From Scylla paramamosain (Eukaryota; Arthropoda; Malacostraca; Decapoda; Portunidae): a stretch of DNA of 64,000 nt. Under the pieces are notes generated by a model that searched no databases, was not told the DNA's origin, and saw only the letters and a program-made list of their open reading frames with translations. Each line of letters opens with the position of its first letter. Position 1 is the first letter of the stretch. Below, in pieces: positions 26,071 through 45,801 of the stretch. A program made the position numbers and the translations under genes. The stretch spans positions 12,933,251-12,997,250 of the forward strand of contig NC_087178.1 in the NCBI RefSeq assembly GCF_035594125.1. The letters run 5' to 3'.

Positions 26071-26256
26071 CTGATAGTAATAGAGGATCCCGTTCTTTGC
26101 CATGAAATACCGTCTCTTCCATGCATTCCAGAAGGTGGCTTTCTTGCGGCCTGATGGAAGCTTCTCCAGGTAGCCTTCAATGTTAACATAGGTGGTGCCT
26201 TGACTCTGTATCTTGGGTGCCTCGGGGATGTAATACAGGCGCTTCAGCAGGGGTCT
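26071..26256 (-). CDS. PH-actin protein, exon with the start of the PH domain
   Basis: A 186-base exon, 62 codons, phase 0 at both ends, between acceptor TTTCCCTGCAG and donor TATCAG|GTGTGT. The PH start is unmistakable: VNIEGYLEKLPSGRKKATFW, then NAWKRRYFMAKNGILYYYQ. The basic GYLEKLPSGRKK and KRRYF pattern is the site where many PH domains bind phosphoinositide head groups. Membrane recruitment is therefore a reasonable inference, not shown by the sequence alone. Confidence 0.93.
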
Positions 26257-26449
26257 CTGCAGGGAAATGGAAAAAAAAAAAATCAGTCATGGTGGATAAA
26301 ATTCATCCATAAGAATCCATATATTGGTCCATGAGAAAGACATCATTCAAGGACCTTCAAATAGAATAACTATGAGAATAATATGTACAGCAAATTCAAT
26401 AAAGATGCTAAATTCCAATCAGTTTCATGTTTACAAGCACTGAATTTAA

Positions 26450-26450
<1 letters not shown>

Positions 26451-26529
<79 letters not shown>
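26451..26529. repeat. (GA)n microsatellite next to an exon
   Basis: About 79 bases of GA, ending 18 bases from the donor of exon 26548-26979. On the transcribed (minus) strand this is a CU tract just inside the intron, able to bind polypyrimidine-tract proteins. Confidence 0.95.
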
Positions 26530-26530
<1 letters not shown>

Positions 26531-26547
26531 ATAAATTCAGGACTCAC

Positions 26548-26979
26548 CGGGTCCCAGCCTGAAGTGGAGTGAGGCTTGCTCATCAATTCCCGCAACTCCT
26601 GATCCACCTTCCGGAACTGATTGAAGATTGGCTCCACTGGCTCACTGCTCCCCGGGCCATCCTCTGGAATAGCAGGCGACCCGAGGTTCTCCACGGAGGC
26701 GTTGGGCGAGTGGAGGCTGGTGATGGTGGCCGTGCTGGCCACGTCCTGGGAAATGCTGGCCACTGAGGATGATGAGGACTTCCGGCTGAGTGTCTGTCCA
26801 TTACTTCCGTTGGTGGTGACGCTGCCGTTGGTTTCTGATTTGCCGATGGACGTCTTCCCGGCCTCAAACTGACTCCTGAGTGCTTTGACCGAGGGCAGGA
26901 ACTTTTTGGACTTGGAAGGACTAGTCAGGGTGTCATTGTTATTGTTGTTGTTGCTGGAGTTCCAGTTCTTGATGTCGAC
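26548..26979 (-). CDS. PH-actin protein, linker exon before the PH domain
   Basis: A 432-base exon, 144 codons, phase 0 at both ends, between acceptor TTATCATTCACAG and donor GACCCG|GTGAGT. It encodes a low-complexity Ser/Asn/Thr-rich linker. Features are VDIKNWN, an Asn run, a basic KSKKFLPSVKALRSQFEAGK stretch, RKSSSSSV, and a predicted short helix FRKVDQELRELMSK near the end. Several RKSSS-type sites could be phosphorylated (inference). Confidence 0.88.
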
Positions 26980-29149
<2,170 letters not shown>

Positions 29150-29150
<1 letters not shown>

Positions 29151-29316
29151 TTGTTGTTAGCGGCCATCATGTTCCGCTGCCTCTGCCTCACAGTCTCCGG
29201 GTACACCTCCACACAACGGTCCTTCTGCGTCCTGTCCTCCTCACGCTTCTGTTTGTGGAGGAGTCCCTGCCTCCCCTCCTTCTCCGCATCCACGGGGGGA
29301 CCGGGAGAAGGGGTGT
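29150..29316 (-). CDS. PH-actin protein, common junction exon
   Basis: A 167-base exon between acceptor TTTTCTCCCAACAG and donor AACAAG|GTGAGAG. It enters with two bases (AC) that complete a codon and leaves in phase 0. It encodes TPSPGPPVDAEKEGRQGLLH, then a highly charged helix-prone segment rich in Lys, Arg, Gln and Glu. Four upstream exons end with exactly one spare base, so this exon is the natural common acceptor for alternative N-termini. Confidence 0.87.
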
Positions 29317-34510
<5,194 letters not shown>

Positions 34511-34513
<3 letters not shown>

Positions 34514-34634
34514 ACTATAGTTATAAGATAGCAGTGTAATAAGATAACATTACCACTATAGTAATAAGATAGCAGTGTAATAAGATAACATTACCACTAT
34601 AGTAATAAGATAGCAGTGTAATAAGATAACATTA
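34511..34634. repeat. 41-42-bp unit in three tandem copies
   Basis: Three near-identical copies of a unit starting ACCACTATAG and including AAGATAGCAGTGTAATAAGA lie directly beyond the giant exon, adjacent to a (CA)n tract. It is in the intron just downstream of the donor at 34760. Confidence 0.9.
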
Positions 34635-34759
34635 CCGATGCATCATGTAGTTCTGGATTAAAGCCTCAATCCTCACAGTGGTTAGGATGCAAAACAACAG
34701 CAGCAGCAGCAGCAGCAGCAAAGGGGGTAATAAACAACTAGTCAAAGGTAGGGGATTAC

Positions 34760-37700
34760 CTCTATCTTCGGAGCTATCACTATCATAGTAATAGTCCAGC
34801 TTGTCCAAGTCCGGGTAGCGATGTTCCCGAAGATGCAGCGGCGGCAGCGTCAGGGTCTCGATGCCCTGCCGCTCTGCCCATGTGCGGAGGCTGACGGTGG
34901 GGCGCTCCCATGTGTGTGCCACCTGCTTCCTTTTCTCCTGCCCATAGCTCTCCTCGTCTGCGGGAGGAGGGGGAGGAGGAGGAACAGAGGGTCGTGCAGT
35001 CGGAATGCGGTAAATTCTGTTACGAGTGTGTTCCCCAGGGGTGAGGCAGTGGTCTGAGTCCTGGGGGTGGTAGGGGTGGCACGGCTTAGGCTTCCAGTCT
35101 TGGTGAAGTTTCCAGTTTTGGTAGTTAAGTTCTGAGTCTTCGTGGTGAGGGGAGTCTTGGTGGAGTTCTGAGTCTTTGTGGTGAAGTTCTGAGTCTTGAT
35201 GGTGATGTTCTGAGTCTTGATGGTGAGGTTCTGAGTCTGGGCAATGAGGAGAATCTTGTTGAGGATTCAAGTCTTGGTGAGGTTCTGAGTTTTCATATTG
35301 AGGTTTCCAGTCTAGATGAAGTTCCAACTCTTGGCGAGTTTCTGAATCTTCGTGACGAGATTCCAAATCTTGGTGCAGTTCTGCGTCTTGGTGAAGTTTA
35401 AAGTCTTGATGGTAAACTTCAAAGTCCTGATGGTGAGGTTCCACGTCTTGGTGGTGTTGTTCTACGTCTTGGTGGTGTTGTTCTACGTCTTGGTGGTGTT
35501 GCTCCACGTCTTGGTGGTGTTGTTCCACGTCTTGGTGGTGCTGTTCCACGTTTTGGTGTTGTTCCACGTCTTGGTGGTGTTCTTCCACGTCTTGGTGGTG
35601 CTGTTCCACGTCTTGGTGGTGTTGTTCTACGTCTTGTTGGTGTTGTTCCACGTCTTGGTGGTGTTGTTCCACGTCTTGGTGGTGCTGTTCCACGTCTTGG
35701 TGGTGTTGTTCCACGTCTTGGTGGTGCTGTTCCACGTCTTGGTGGTGTTGTTCCACGTCTTGGTGGTGCTGTTTCACGTCTTGGTGGTGTTGTTCTACGT
35801 CTTGTTGGTGTTGTTCCACGTCTTGGTGGTGTTGTTCCACGTCTTGGTGGTGTTGTTCCACGTCTTGGTGGTGCTGTTTCACGTCTTGGTGGTGTTGTTC
35901 TACGTCTTGTTGGTGTTGTTCCACGTCTTGGTGGTGTTCTTCCACGTCTTGGTAGTGTTGTTCTACGTCTTGGTGGTGTTGTTCTACGTCTTGGTGGTGT
36001 TGTTCTACGTCTTGGTGGTGTTGTTCTACGTCTTCCAGGTCAAGGTGTTCCTCAGCAGCACCAAGGCGGTCCTCTATCGCTTCACTCGTCTGTCTGTCCT
36101 CCAGAGTTGCTGCCTCTTCGTTTTCTATTTCCGTGGCTGGTTCATGTGCTTCCTCTTCTGCGTCCTTCTGTGATTCCAGCTCCTTTGAGTTGCCTCCTGC
36201 AGATTGGGAACAACTTTCCTCGGAGTCTTGCTGGGCCTCTGCCTTGACCTCAGGACTTGGGCAGGATTCCTTAGAGTCATTCACACGCTCACATTTCGGT
36301 TCGTCGCCTGAGTCGCCACCTCGCGGAGAATCCTGAATGCTAAATTCACTTTCATCGTTCACAAAAGCGTCATTGTTCAATCCTTTCTCAAGTGACTTTA
36401 GTGAGTCGCTACTAGAGACGAGGCTTTCCTGCAACAACGCTGTCGTCTCTGAGTTGTCTGTGGTGGCTGGGAGGTGTTCTTCCCGGCGAGGTGTTCCATT
36501 AGCGAGGGTTCTGTGCTCCTGCTCCTTGCAAGAAGCCACTGCACTGTGCTCCAGAGTGGTGTATTTGCTCCTTGTCTCTTCATTGGATTTACTTTGGTTT
36601 TGAGCGCCTGGTGCGAAATGTGACGATAACAAAACGGTGAAGGTTTTCATGTCCTCAGAAGACAGATGCTCCGGGGGCGGGGCGGGGATGGGAATTTCCG
36701 AGGGGTAGTGGGACGGGTCGCTCATATCATACAGCTTTTGTTTGCGATGGAATATCCTTGAAAAGTACTTAATTTTGGAGCCACTTTCTGTCTGTCGGCG
36801 AGAACTTTTCTCTAACTTCTGTTGGATTCTGGTGTAAAATCTATCCTTTAGCGACCCTGTTCTCTTTAAAGTTCTCTTCAGACTCCTTCTTTTCTTCTCC
36901 GATTGCGTTGAGCCTTCAGACAGTCTTCGGGAGGGATCAGAGTTTGTCTCCACCTCACCTGTCGCCCTCAGTGTTGGCTTCCCCACTCCATTGTGCTCAG
37001 TGTGAGGGGACGACTCTGGAGTACTTTGATTGGAAAACGCCCTCAGAGAAGTGGTGCACGTCTGGTCCCGTTGGGGGGACACCAGCGCCAAGGCGGACGT
37101 GCTGAGGCTCGGGGACACGTCTCGAATCGTCTTAGTTTTGGGAGGGCGAGGGAGTGAACTGAACTGTCTCTTTTTTCTCACAGGAGCGATGGGCGCCGTC
37201 TGGGGCTGGTCTTGGCTGGCATCAGTCGCAGCATCTTCCTGGTGCAAACTACGCGAGATGGACGGATTTCTTCTCCGTCTCGGGGGAGGAACCTGCACTG
37301 CGGTGCTTCCCGTTGTCGCCTTCACGTCTCGCTCCTCACAGAGTTTCTGGGATTGATGTTTGGAGTAATTATCGTCACTCTTGCTGGGAACGGGCGGCAA
37401 TTCCTTGTCCTTGTTTCCGTCACCGCCACCGTCACTTTCTATCTCCATCTCATTTTTCCCCTCTGCCTCAGACTGGCCATCAATGAACACCGGCTCGTCT
37501 TTTTCCTGAAGCTGCGGCTCCTCATCCTTCCTAGCAACTCCCTTACTGCCCCAGCCGTCACCCTCCCTAGCGACAGTCTCCCCTACCGGCTCCTCTTCCA
37601 CGGAGTCATCCGGGTTGTTGGTATTGGCGGCGGGCAGTACACAGCAGCTCGGCTTCTGGTACTGGGTGCTCAATGTGTCACCGCCGCTCCCTTCTACTAC

Positions 37701-40700
37701 CTGCTCCTCGTCTCCCTCCCCCTCTTCTCCTTCACCACCTGACCCACTATCACTGCCTCGCTCCCCCTCAGCCTCCGTCCCGCTTCCATTCAGCCTGTCA
37801 TCCAGGTAGATTTTTTTCTCTCTTTCTAACCTACTATCGCTACTGCCCTGCTCCGCTTTATCTGGGTCCATGCCACCCGCTCTTAACCTGTTGTTAATGC
37901 TCTCGCTCCCACTCGCTTCTGCGTCTAGTCTTTCTAGCCTGCTGTCGCTGCCCTCTCTCCTTTCTGCTGTCTGCTCGCTGCCAGATCTGCTGTCGCTGAT
38001 CTGCTTTTGGTCACAATTTGGAGTACCCACTTCTGGTCTAACACTGTCCTTATTCTGCTTTGCTTCCTCTTCTCTCTCGCTGTCCATGGCCTTTCTGGAT
38101 CTGGCTGTGTTTGTTTGTTTGCGTCGTGCGGGTCTGGCGGGGGGCGGCTTGGGGCTGTCACTCTCACTACTTTCATATTTCAAAACGTTGACATGACCAT
38201 TTCCTAGCTTCATCATTTCGGTGCGAGATGACTGTATAGGCTTCAGTGGCGAGGGGGCGGTGGTAGTGGTGGCGGTGGTGGTGGAGGTGGTAATGGTGGT
38301 GGTGGTGGCGGATCGTGAGTCGCTTGCAGTGAGTGCCGAGAGGTCAAGAGGCTGAGTATGAGCGGGTTTTTTCTGGCGGTGAGCGTGAGTGTCCTCGCCT
38401 AGACCCTCGCTGGGTACCTTGGCCCTTGGAAGTGGGCTTGTCTCTGCCTCTATACCGGTAATGGTCGTGATGGTGGCGACTTGTTGTTGTTGTTGTTGTA
38501 AAGGAATAATGGCTATAAGTGTCAGAGTGTTTGGTACACTTCCTTTTTCCCTTTTCTTTTCTTGCTTCTCATTTTCCTTCTTCTCTTTTTCCTCCGTCTG
38601 ACTAATCACATCAGGAGCTGAAGTGCAGTTCTCTAGTAGCGTCGCCTCCTCCTCTCTTCCGCTGCCGTCAGGGGTGTGCATGTGTGGGTGACCCTGAGAG
38701 CTTCCGGACACACCCCACCCATCCACACCTCCTGACATGCCCATGCAGTCTCCTGGAGCACCCATATCACTGCCGCCTCCGCCATCAGATTCTCGAGTAA
38801 GTTGCACTGGAGGAGAGTCAGGAGAGAGGGGAGACTCTGAGGTGGTGAGGCTGTGAGTCCTTCTGTGCGGCCTCGGGGGTGGCTCTGGTTTTCTCTTCCT
38901 TGTTACAGAAGTGACATCAGCGTCCTTGCCTTTCTCTACTACATCAGTGCTTTCCTGTTCGTCGCTTTGATCTCTTTCAGTATGTAATGGATGTTTCGTG
39001 ACGCAGAACTCGCTGCTGGGGGCATTCAGCGGCGGCTTGAAGGTGTCGGGTTCATCAGCAAGCCCTGTAGGTCGCGCCTCGTCCTCCTTCATGTCTTTCG
39101 CAGCGTCAGCAGGAGAAAGGCAAGTGAAAGGGTATCGGGTGAGTGTTGCTTCATCGCCACTTTTATCATTATTCTCGGTGTGCGACGCGTCCTCCTCCTG
39201 CATGCTGGAGGCGTGCTGAACAGGGACACTAGCTAAGGAGTGGTGCTCGGGGCTGACTACAGAGCGGCTGGTGCCCCAGGCAACATCATCCAGACTGCTA
39301 ATGACGGTAGTGGCCCTTGTGGTTTGAAAGATAATGGTGTCCTTTCTGTCCTTACTGGTCTCGCTTAGAGACGCCTTCTGACCTACACATTCACTATTGT
39401 ATATCTGTCCCGGTGATGGAGGAGCCAAGTGTCCCTGCGTCTCACCGTCAGCTTCCAATGGTTCTGCTGCTGGGGGTGAGTCAGGTATGATCTTAGGGTG
39501 CTGATGGGCTGTAGCTGCGCAGTCACGGAACACTGGTTCTAGCTGAGGTGAAACAGCGTCTTCCGAGGCAATATTAGTCAAGGTTTCGTGCTTCCTTACT
39601 GATGATGAATTGTCCTTGTCACCACTACCACCACAACCACCTGTTCCTCCATATTCATCAACACCTTTCCCTCCCTCATCCCCGCCTCCTGCGCCTGCCT
39701 CAGCATCACTTGTGGGACATAAAACTTCAAGGCCACTGTGCGCGTGTCCCGTTATGGTGGAGCTCAGGGTGCCCACCACTTGCTCGGGACGAATTCCTGC
39801 CGTGTTGTCCAGAGTGACTAGATTTTCATATTCCTGATCGTGGCTTTCATTCTCTCCTTCACCAGAGCCATTTGGGTTTTCAGACTGCACGAGCAGTAAG
39901 TCCTCACATCTGCCAGTCATCGTCCGTGGTGCCTGAGTATTGCTTTCACTTTCTTTAATCAAGTTATTAACACATATTCCTTCTATCTCTACGACACCCT
40001 CACTGGCCTCCTCACGTCCGTCTTTTTTCACTGACAGGACCGAGGTAGTGTTGTGGGCGGCGGTTAATGTTATGGCCTCGGGTGTTCCGCCGGCACCGCT
40101 CAGAGTGTTGGCTGCTGAGGAACTGTGGCCGCCTCCAGCATTCCCGCGCCACATCTTTGCCTCCTCGTTTTGTTTCGTTTCTTTTCCACAAATGTTTTCG
40201 TCAGCATCCTCTTCCTTTCCCTCCTCCCCCTCCTGTCCTTCATCACCAATGATCGCTGCGTCCCGCCTCTCACTACCGGCGGGTTCCAGCTCGTGCCAGC
40301 TGGCGTCCACCACCTTCACTGACTCCGTGTCTTCGTCTGAAGACACCTCAAACTCGTATATGGTGGAGAGAATGCGTTGGCCGGTCACCGCATCGAAGTA
40401 CGGCTCGTGACTAGAATATCCCCATGACTCATCATGCATCTCAAAGTTGTACTGGATCACCTTGGGTGTAGAGAGGGACGCCGCGCCGTGCATATCAAAC
40501 AGCTGTCCGCTGGGGAAAGGCTCTATGGTGTCAAGAAGGCGATCGTCGTCGCTATCAAATAGTCTAAAGCCAGCCTTTGGTTTCATCTCCGCCTCGTCAG
40601 CGGACAAGCTACGGCAGGGGGTGTACGAGTCGTGGGTTTCGGGCTCGTAGTCGAAGCTGGAGATCCTGTCCAGCTCGGTGTTCTGCCTCTCGATCAGACC

Positions 40701-41168
40701 CTCGAAGAAAGACTTCACGCTGTCCCAGTTGGTGAAGTCTTCGCTGTTCGGGTCAAACTCCACGATCCCATTGTCGTGCGTCAGGTTGGCATCAATGAAG
40801 AAGTCGCTACCGTCCTGGTCAAACCACGAGGCGTCACCAGAGTCCTCGAATTCGACCCCTTCGCTCTTGGTCTTCGAGGATGGACTCAGTGACGGGCGTC
40901 TCTCCTCAGCCTCATCATCCTCCAGGGGCGTCTTGGCGTCCTCGTCATCCTGCTCTAGTGAGTCTGAATAATCGGACTCCGTATTAGTCATCTCAGACAC
41001 TCCACTGTCTGTCAGGACTGAATCACTGGGAGAGAACTGGGGCTTTAAAGGTCCTTCACAGATCACCGTGTTCTCCCTGCCCACCTCGAGGGGGCCGGCG
41101 GCACTAACAGTATTGATCTGTCCTTCCCTCCTCTCCTCAACCCTTTCGTTTCTAAGTTCCCCCTCCAT
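34760..41168 (-). CDS. PH-actin protein, giant N-terminal exon (acidic, low-complexity, His/Gln repeat)
   Basis: An open frame of 2,136 codons plus one base, from the ATG at 41168 (context CAAGATGGAG) to donor AGATAGAG|GTAATC. The spare G plus AC of exon 29316 makes Asp, so the frames join. The first 350 residues are acidic with compact motifs (SDYSDSLEQDDED; DASWFDQDGSDFFIDANL; NFEMHDESWGYSSHEPYFDA) and are the most protein-like part. A long Ser/Glu/Gly/Pro-rich stretch follows, with a Gln run, a Thr run and a basic KKRRSLKRTLKRTGSLKDRF patch. Then come a His/Gln heptad array (see 35430-36032), a Pro run and a closing acidic LDYYYDSDSSEDR. It is mostly disordered by composition. The open frame extends about 15 codons 5' of this ATG to a TAG at 41214-41216, so an unidentified upstream exon could also splice in. 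The transcript start is unresolved. Confidence 0.85.
35430..36032 (-). repeat. Coding minisatellite: 21-bp unit encoding DVEQHHQ, about 29 copies
   Basis: In the giant exon a 7-residue unit D-V-E-Q-H-H-Q repeats about 29 times with few changes (VKQ, EEH, HQQ variants). It then decays over about 20 weaker units down to about 35090 (DSELHHK, DSEPHHQ and the like). Variant order (HQQ, HHQ, VKQ) recurs, which indicates a five-unit higher-order duplication. One unit lacks a codon, without frameshift. The complementary strand is also open over 35352-36173, but only because of the repeat. Confidence 0.95.
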
Positions 41169-41233
41169 CTTGTACGGCTGTGCTACTGAACTGGCTTCCA
41201 CCTCCACTACCACCTAAGAAATCTGCGTCTTAC

Positions 41234-41453
41234 CTGCGGCGGCGACGACTTCCTCAACATCGCAAGGCGTCGGCGAAGGTTCGCGCTCGGTGTCGGAGTG
41301 AACGGCGGTGCTCTCGTCCTCCTCGCTGCCATAAGGACCGCGGTCTAGCGTGCCGGCTAATTGTTCAGAACACGTCTGTAGTACGTGACTGAAGAAGTTA
41401 TGATGATGGAGCTTGTTTTGAATGTCTAGTACACCAGCTGCTAAATGGAACAT
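41234..41453 (-). CDS. Candidate alternative first exon of the PH-actin gene
   Basis: Starts at ATG 41453 and runs 73 codons plus one base to donor GCCGCAG|GTAAG. The N-terminus MFHLAAGVLDIQNKLHHHNF is followed by an acidic stretch GSEEDESTAVHSDTEREPSP, in the same compositional style as the giant exon. Without splicing the frame hits TAG at 41214-41216 and then resumes as the giant frame. Splicing from 41234 to the junction exon at 29316 is in phase (G + AC = Asp) and would give a short isoform lacking the giant region. Promoter usage is inferred from the lack of a strong acceptor upstream. Confidence 0.6.
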
Positions 41454-42500
41454 TCTAAGCTACCAAGTCACCTAGGATCTGATCTGAGCTTCAGCGCGCG
41501 GCTCCTCAGCTCACCGTGAGCGCTTTACACTTGCACAACTGATAACTGAGAAAGTTTTTGTTGTATGTTGCATCCACGGACCTGCTCTACAGGACTGTTC
41601 TCTCGCCTCTTGACATTTGTCTCTCACGTCCACTTCCAGTGCCCTCCGGGTACTAATATCTGAGTTACGGACGGTTCCTGATTCTTAAATGCAGCAGAAG
41701 GATTGCCTCATCCACTCGGCATACAGCTCACACCACACTGACGTCTTCTCGCTGTGCCGAGAATATGTTTCAAAATAAATGTAGCAATGCTTCCTCACGC
41801 TCGCACACACACCCTCATTGGCTGATGGCACCTGACTGACCGAGTGGCGACAGTCCGGCAAACTTTCCGTGGTCCTGGTGGCGCCCCGCAGCCTCCGCGC
41901 CATGCACCCACCACAGCCACACGCCACGACTCCTTAATGACCTTTTCCATTACGGACACAACGACCACAGGAGACACACGGGGATAGCGAGAGGCGACTA
42001 TCTTTCAAAACCATTTCTCCTAGCACCTCCCACCCCCACTACGAGACACGAAGCACGGTGAAGACTTCCTGTAGGTGCGGGAAGTCCTGCAGCAGGGATA
42101 AAGAATTCCCGGGAGCAGGACAGGCACGAGGAGCAGCGGCGGGGCGCAGGTACAACACTCCTTGGGGGCCGCGGACCGACTGCCCATACTGAGACGCCCC
42201 GTGATGTGTGAGAGGGAGAGGGAGGCTGCGAGAGGTCGACCAGGGAGCGAGCGAGCTGTTTGGGACTCAGGGAAAGTGACGGGCTGGTGTGTTCGCTGCC
42301 TTGAACGTCACAGTGTGAGGTGAAGGGGTCGGTGCAGGTCCACGTGTGTGTCTCGATCACTGCTTGTGCGATTAATGAATGAAGGGGATTCGATAAAGGC
42401 TGGGCGCCTCCCGAGTCCCTTTAATGGAAGATGAAGGTCATGCACGAGTCTCTCTCTCTCTCTCTCTCTCTCTGAACGCATGTAAACATCAGCACACACT
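41454..42500 (-). promoter_or_regulatory. CpG-rich region upstream of exon 41234-41453 (possible promoter)
   Basis: The DNA upstream of the ATG at 41453 is clearly richer in CG dinucleotides than the AT-rich introns, and it has no coding exon. This fits an internal promoter for the 41-kb start, but no TATA box or initiator can be assigned with confidence. A short CT tract lies at 42449-42472. Confidence 0.35.
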
Positions 42501-42578
42501 CACCCGCCCAAAACAAAACAACCAAAGAACATGAACGTGCCAATTCCTCTAAACTTCATTCCTTACTCCCCCAATGCC

Positions 42579-42587
<9 letters not shown>

Positions 42588-42673
<86 letters not shown>

Positions 42674-42863
42674 CACCACCACCATCACCACCATCGCCCA
42701 GGGCTCGTGTGGGATGCTACAGGGTGGAGTGACCGACTGGAGGAGGCGTGTGTCTACCACCAGGCGTGTGTGACTAGCGAGCACACGCCACATGACGAAA
42801 CGAGGGGTGGCGGTGGAGTGGTAGAGGCTGGAGGTCAACTTTCACTGCGAAGCTAAGGCGGCC

Positions 42864-42930
<67 letters not shown>

Positions 42931-42946
42931 ACCCCAAAGGAAAGGG

Positions 42947-43029
<83 letters not shown>
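42588..43029. repeat. (CT)n, (GT)n and (GA)n microsatellites
   Basis: (CT)n of about 84 bp at 42588-42671, (GT)n of about 60 bp at 42867-42927, and (GA)n of about 79 bp at 42951-43029. All ORFs through these are repeat artefacts. Confidence 0.97.
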
Positions 43030-43033
<4 letters not shown>

Positions 43034-43136
43034 ACAGTAGCAAGAGTCACACCTGAAATCTGTTTACTTGCATACCCTCTCTAATTACCATTCACCGTTC
43101 GTTCTACTGAGCCAGGTGACCCTGAAAAGAGGATAA

Positions 43137-43297
43137 GGAGGAGGAGGAGGAGGAGGAGGAGGAGGAGGAGGAGGAGGAAGAAGAAAAAGAAGAAGAAGAA
43201 GAAGAAGAAAAGGAGGTATTATAAGGGAGTGTGGGATGGGAGGAGTAGGAAGTTAAGGAAGGAAGCATGGGCGAGATGGAGGAGGAAAAAGGAGGAG

Positions 43298-43329
<32 letters not shown>

Positions 43330-43624
43330 AGAGGAAGAGGAAGAGGAGGAGGAGGAGGAGGAGGAGGAGGAGGAGGAGGAGGAGGAGGAGGAGGAGGAGG
43401 AGGAGGAGGAGGAGGAATATGGTGAACACGCAAGACTGAATAACGAAAAGAGAACTTAGGGCTTTGTTTTCATCCATAACCTCCTCTTTCTCCTCTTCTT
43501 CCTCCTCTTCCTCCTCCTCTTCCTCCTCCTCCTCGTCCTCGTCCTCTTCCTTATCACTTTCCTCCTGTCTCATTTACACAATTATCCTCACGTGCCGCCT
43601 AGAAATTAAATACCTAACGGGAAT

Positions 43625-43719
<95 letters not shown>
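43137..43719. repeat. (GGA)n arrays and a (GA)n microsatellite
   Basis: GGA/GAA triplets at 43137-43210 and 43280-43416, a complementary TCC-rich stretch at 43480-43570, then (GA)n of about 90 bp at 43629-43719. The facing GGA and TCC blocks are inverted relative to each other. Confidence 0.95.
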
Positions 43720-43721
<2 letters not shown>

Positions 43722-43890
43722 GATATTATACTTGATAAACGTAAGAATGACGCGATAAACAGGGAAGAAAGAAAATGTAAGGCGAATAATATGAGACTGA
43801 AGAAAACGTGACTGAGATACATATGATAGTAATCTGAAAAAAAGGAAGAAAAAAGAAGAAAAGGAAAAAGTGAGAGCAAATGTTCATGCA

Positions 43891-45358
<1,468 letters not shown>

Positions 45359-45454
45359 CCAGTTGTCGCCACATGTTTCTTTTTTGCAGTCACACCTGTG
45401 ACCTGCACCGTTCGACACACATTTTCCGAGAAGTTACACCTGCAACCTTACAAC

Positions 45455-45530
45455 ATCCATCAGTGAGGTTAAGCAACGAGGGATCTGGGTAGTACCTGGA
45501 TGGGTGACCGTCCGGGAATGCCGCCACATG
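45455..45530 (+). ncRNA. 5S rRNA-derived fragment (pseudogene or SINE3-like piece)
   Basis: Contains the recognisable internal part of 5S rRNA: GTTAAGCAACG, then GGGTAGTACCTGGATGGGTG and ACC...GGGAATGCCGCC. This matches the 5S order GCTAAGCAGGGTCGGGCC, GGTTAGTACTTGGATGGG, AGACCGCCTGGGAATACC. It includes the equivalents of the pol III box A, intermediate element and box C. The 5' third of 5S is not recognisable and there is no clean T-run at the end. It is a truncated pseudogene or the head of a 5S-derived SINE, not a working rRNA gene. Confidence 0.75.
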
Positions 45531-45724
45531 CAGCTGACATTTCAAAAGAGGACCTCACAGTAAAGGACCAGTAACATCCTATTTTATATATATTTATTCA
45601 TTTATTTTATTTTCTCTAACACGTACTTAAATGGATGTTTATAGTATAGCAACTATTGACGAAACTCAATGCTTATTAGTCCACGATATTCAACTAATAT
45701 GGAAATAATAGAATATTTTAAGTG

Positions 45725-45727
<3 letters not shown>

Positions 45728-45801
<74 letters not shown>

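Noticed and set aside
35352..36173. 273-codon + strand frame rich in Val, Leu and Phe opposite the giant exon
   Set aside because: It is the reverse complement of the 21-bp coding minisatellite, which is open on both strands because the unit is a multiple of three. It has no independent domain or splice structure.
41189..41233. A 20-base or 48-base intron joining the 41453 ORF to the giant frame
   Set aside because: The 20-base option is far too short and shifts the frame. The 48-base option (acceptor GTTCAG) keeps frame but lacks a pyrimidine tract and is below usual intron size.
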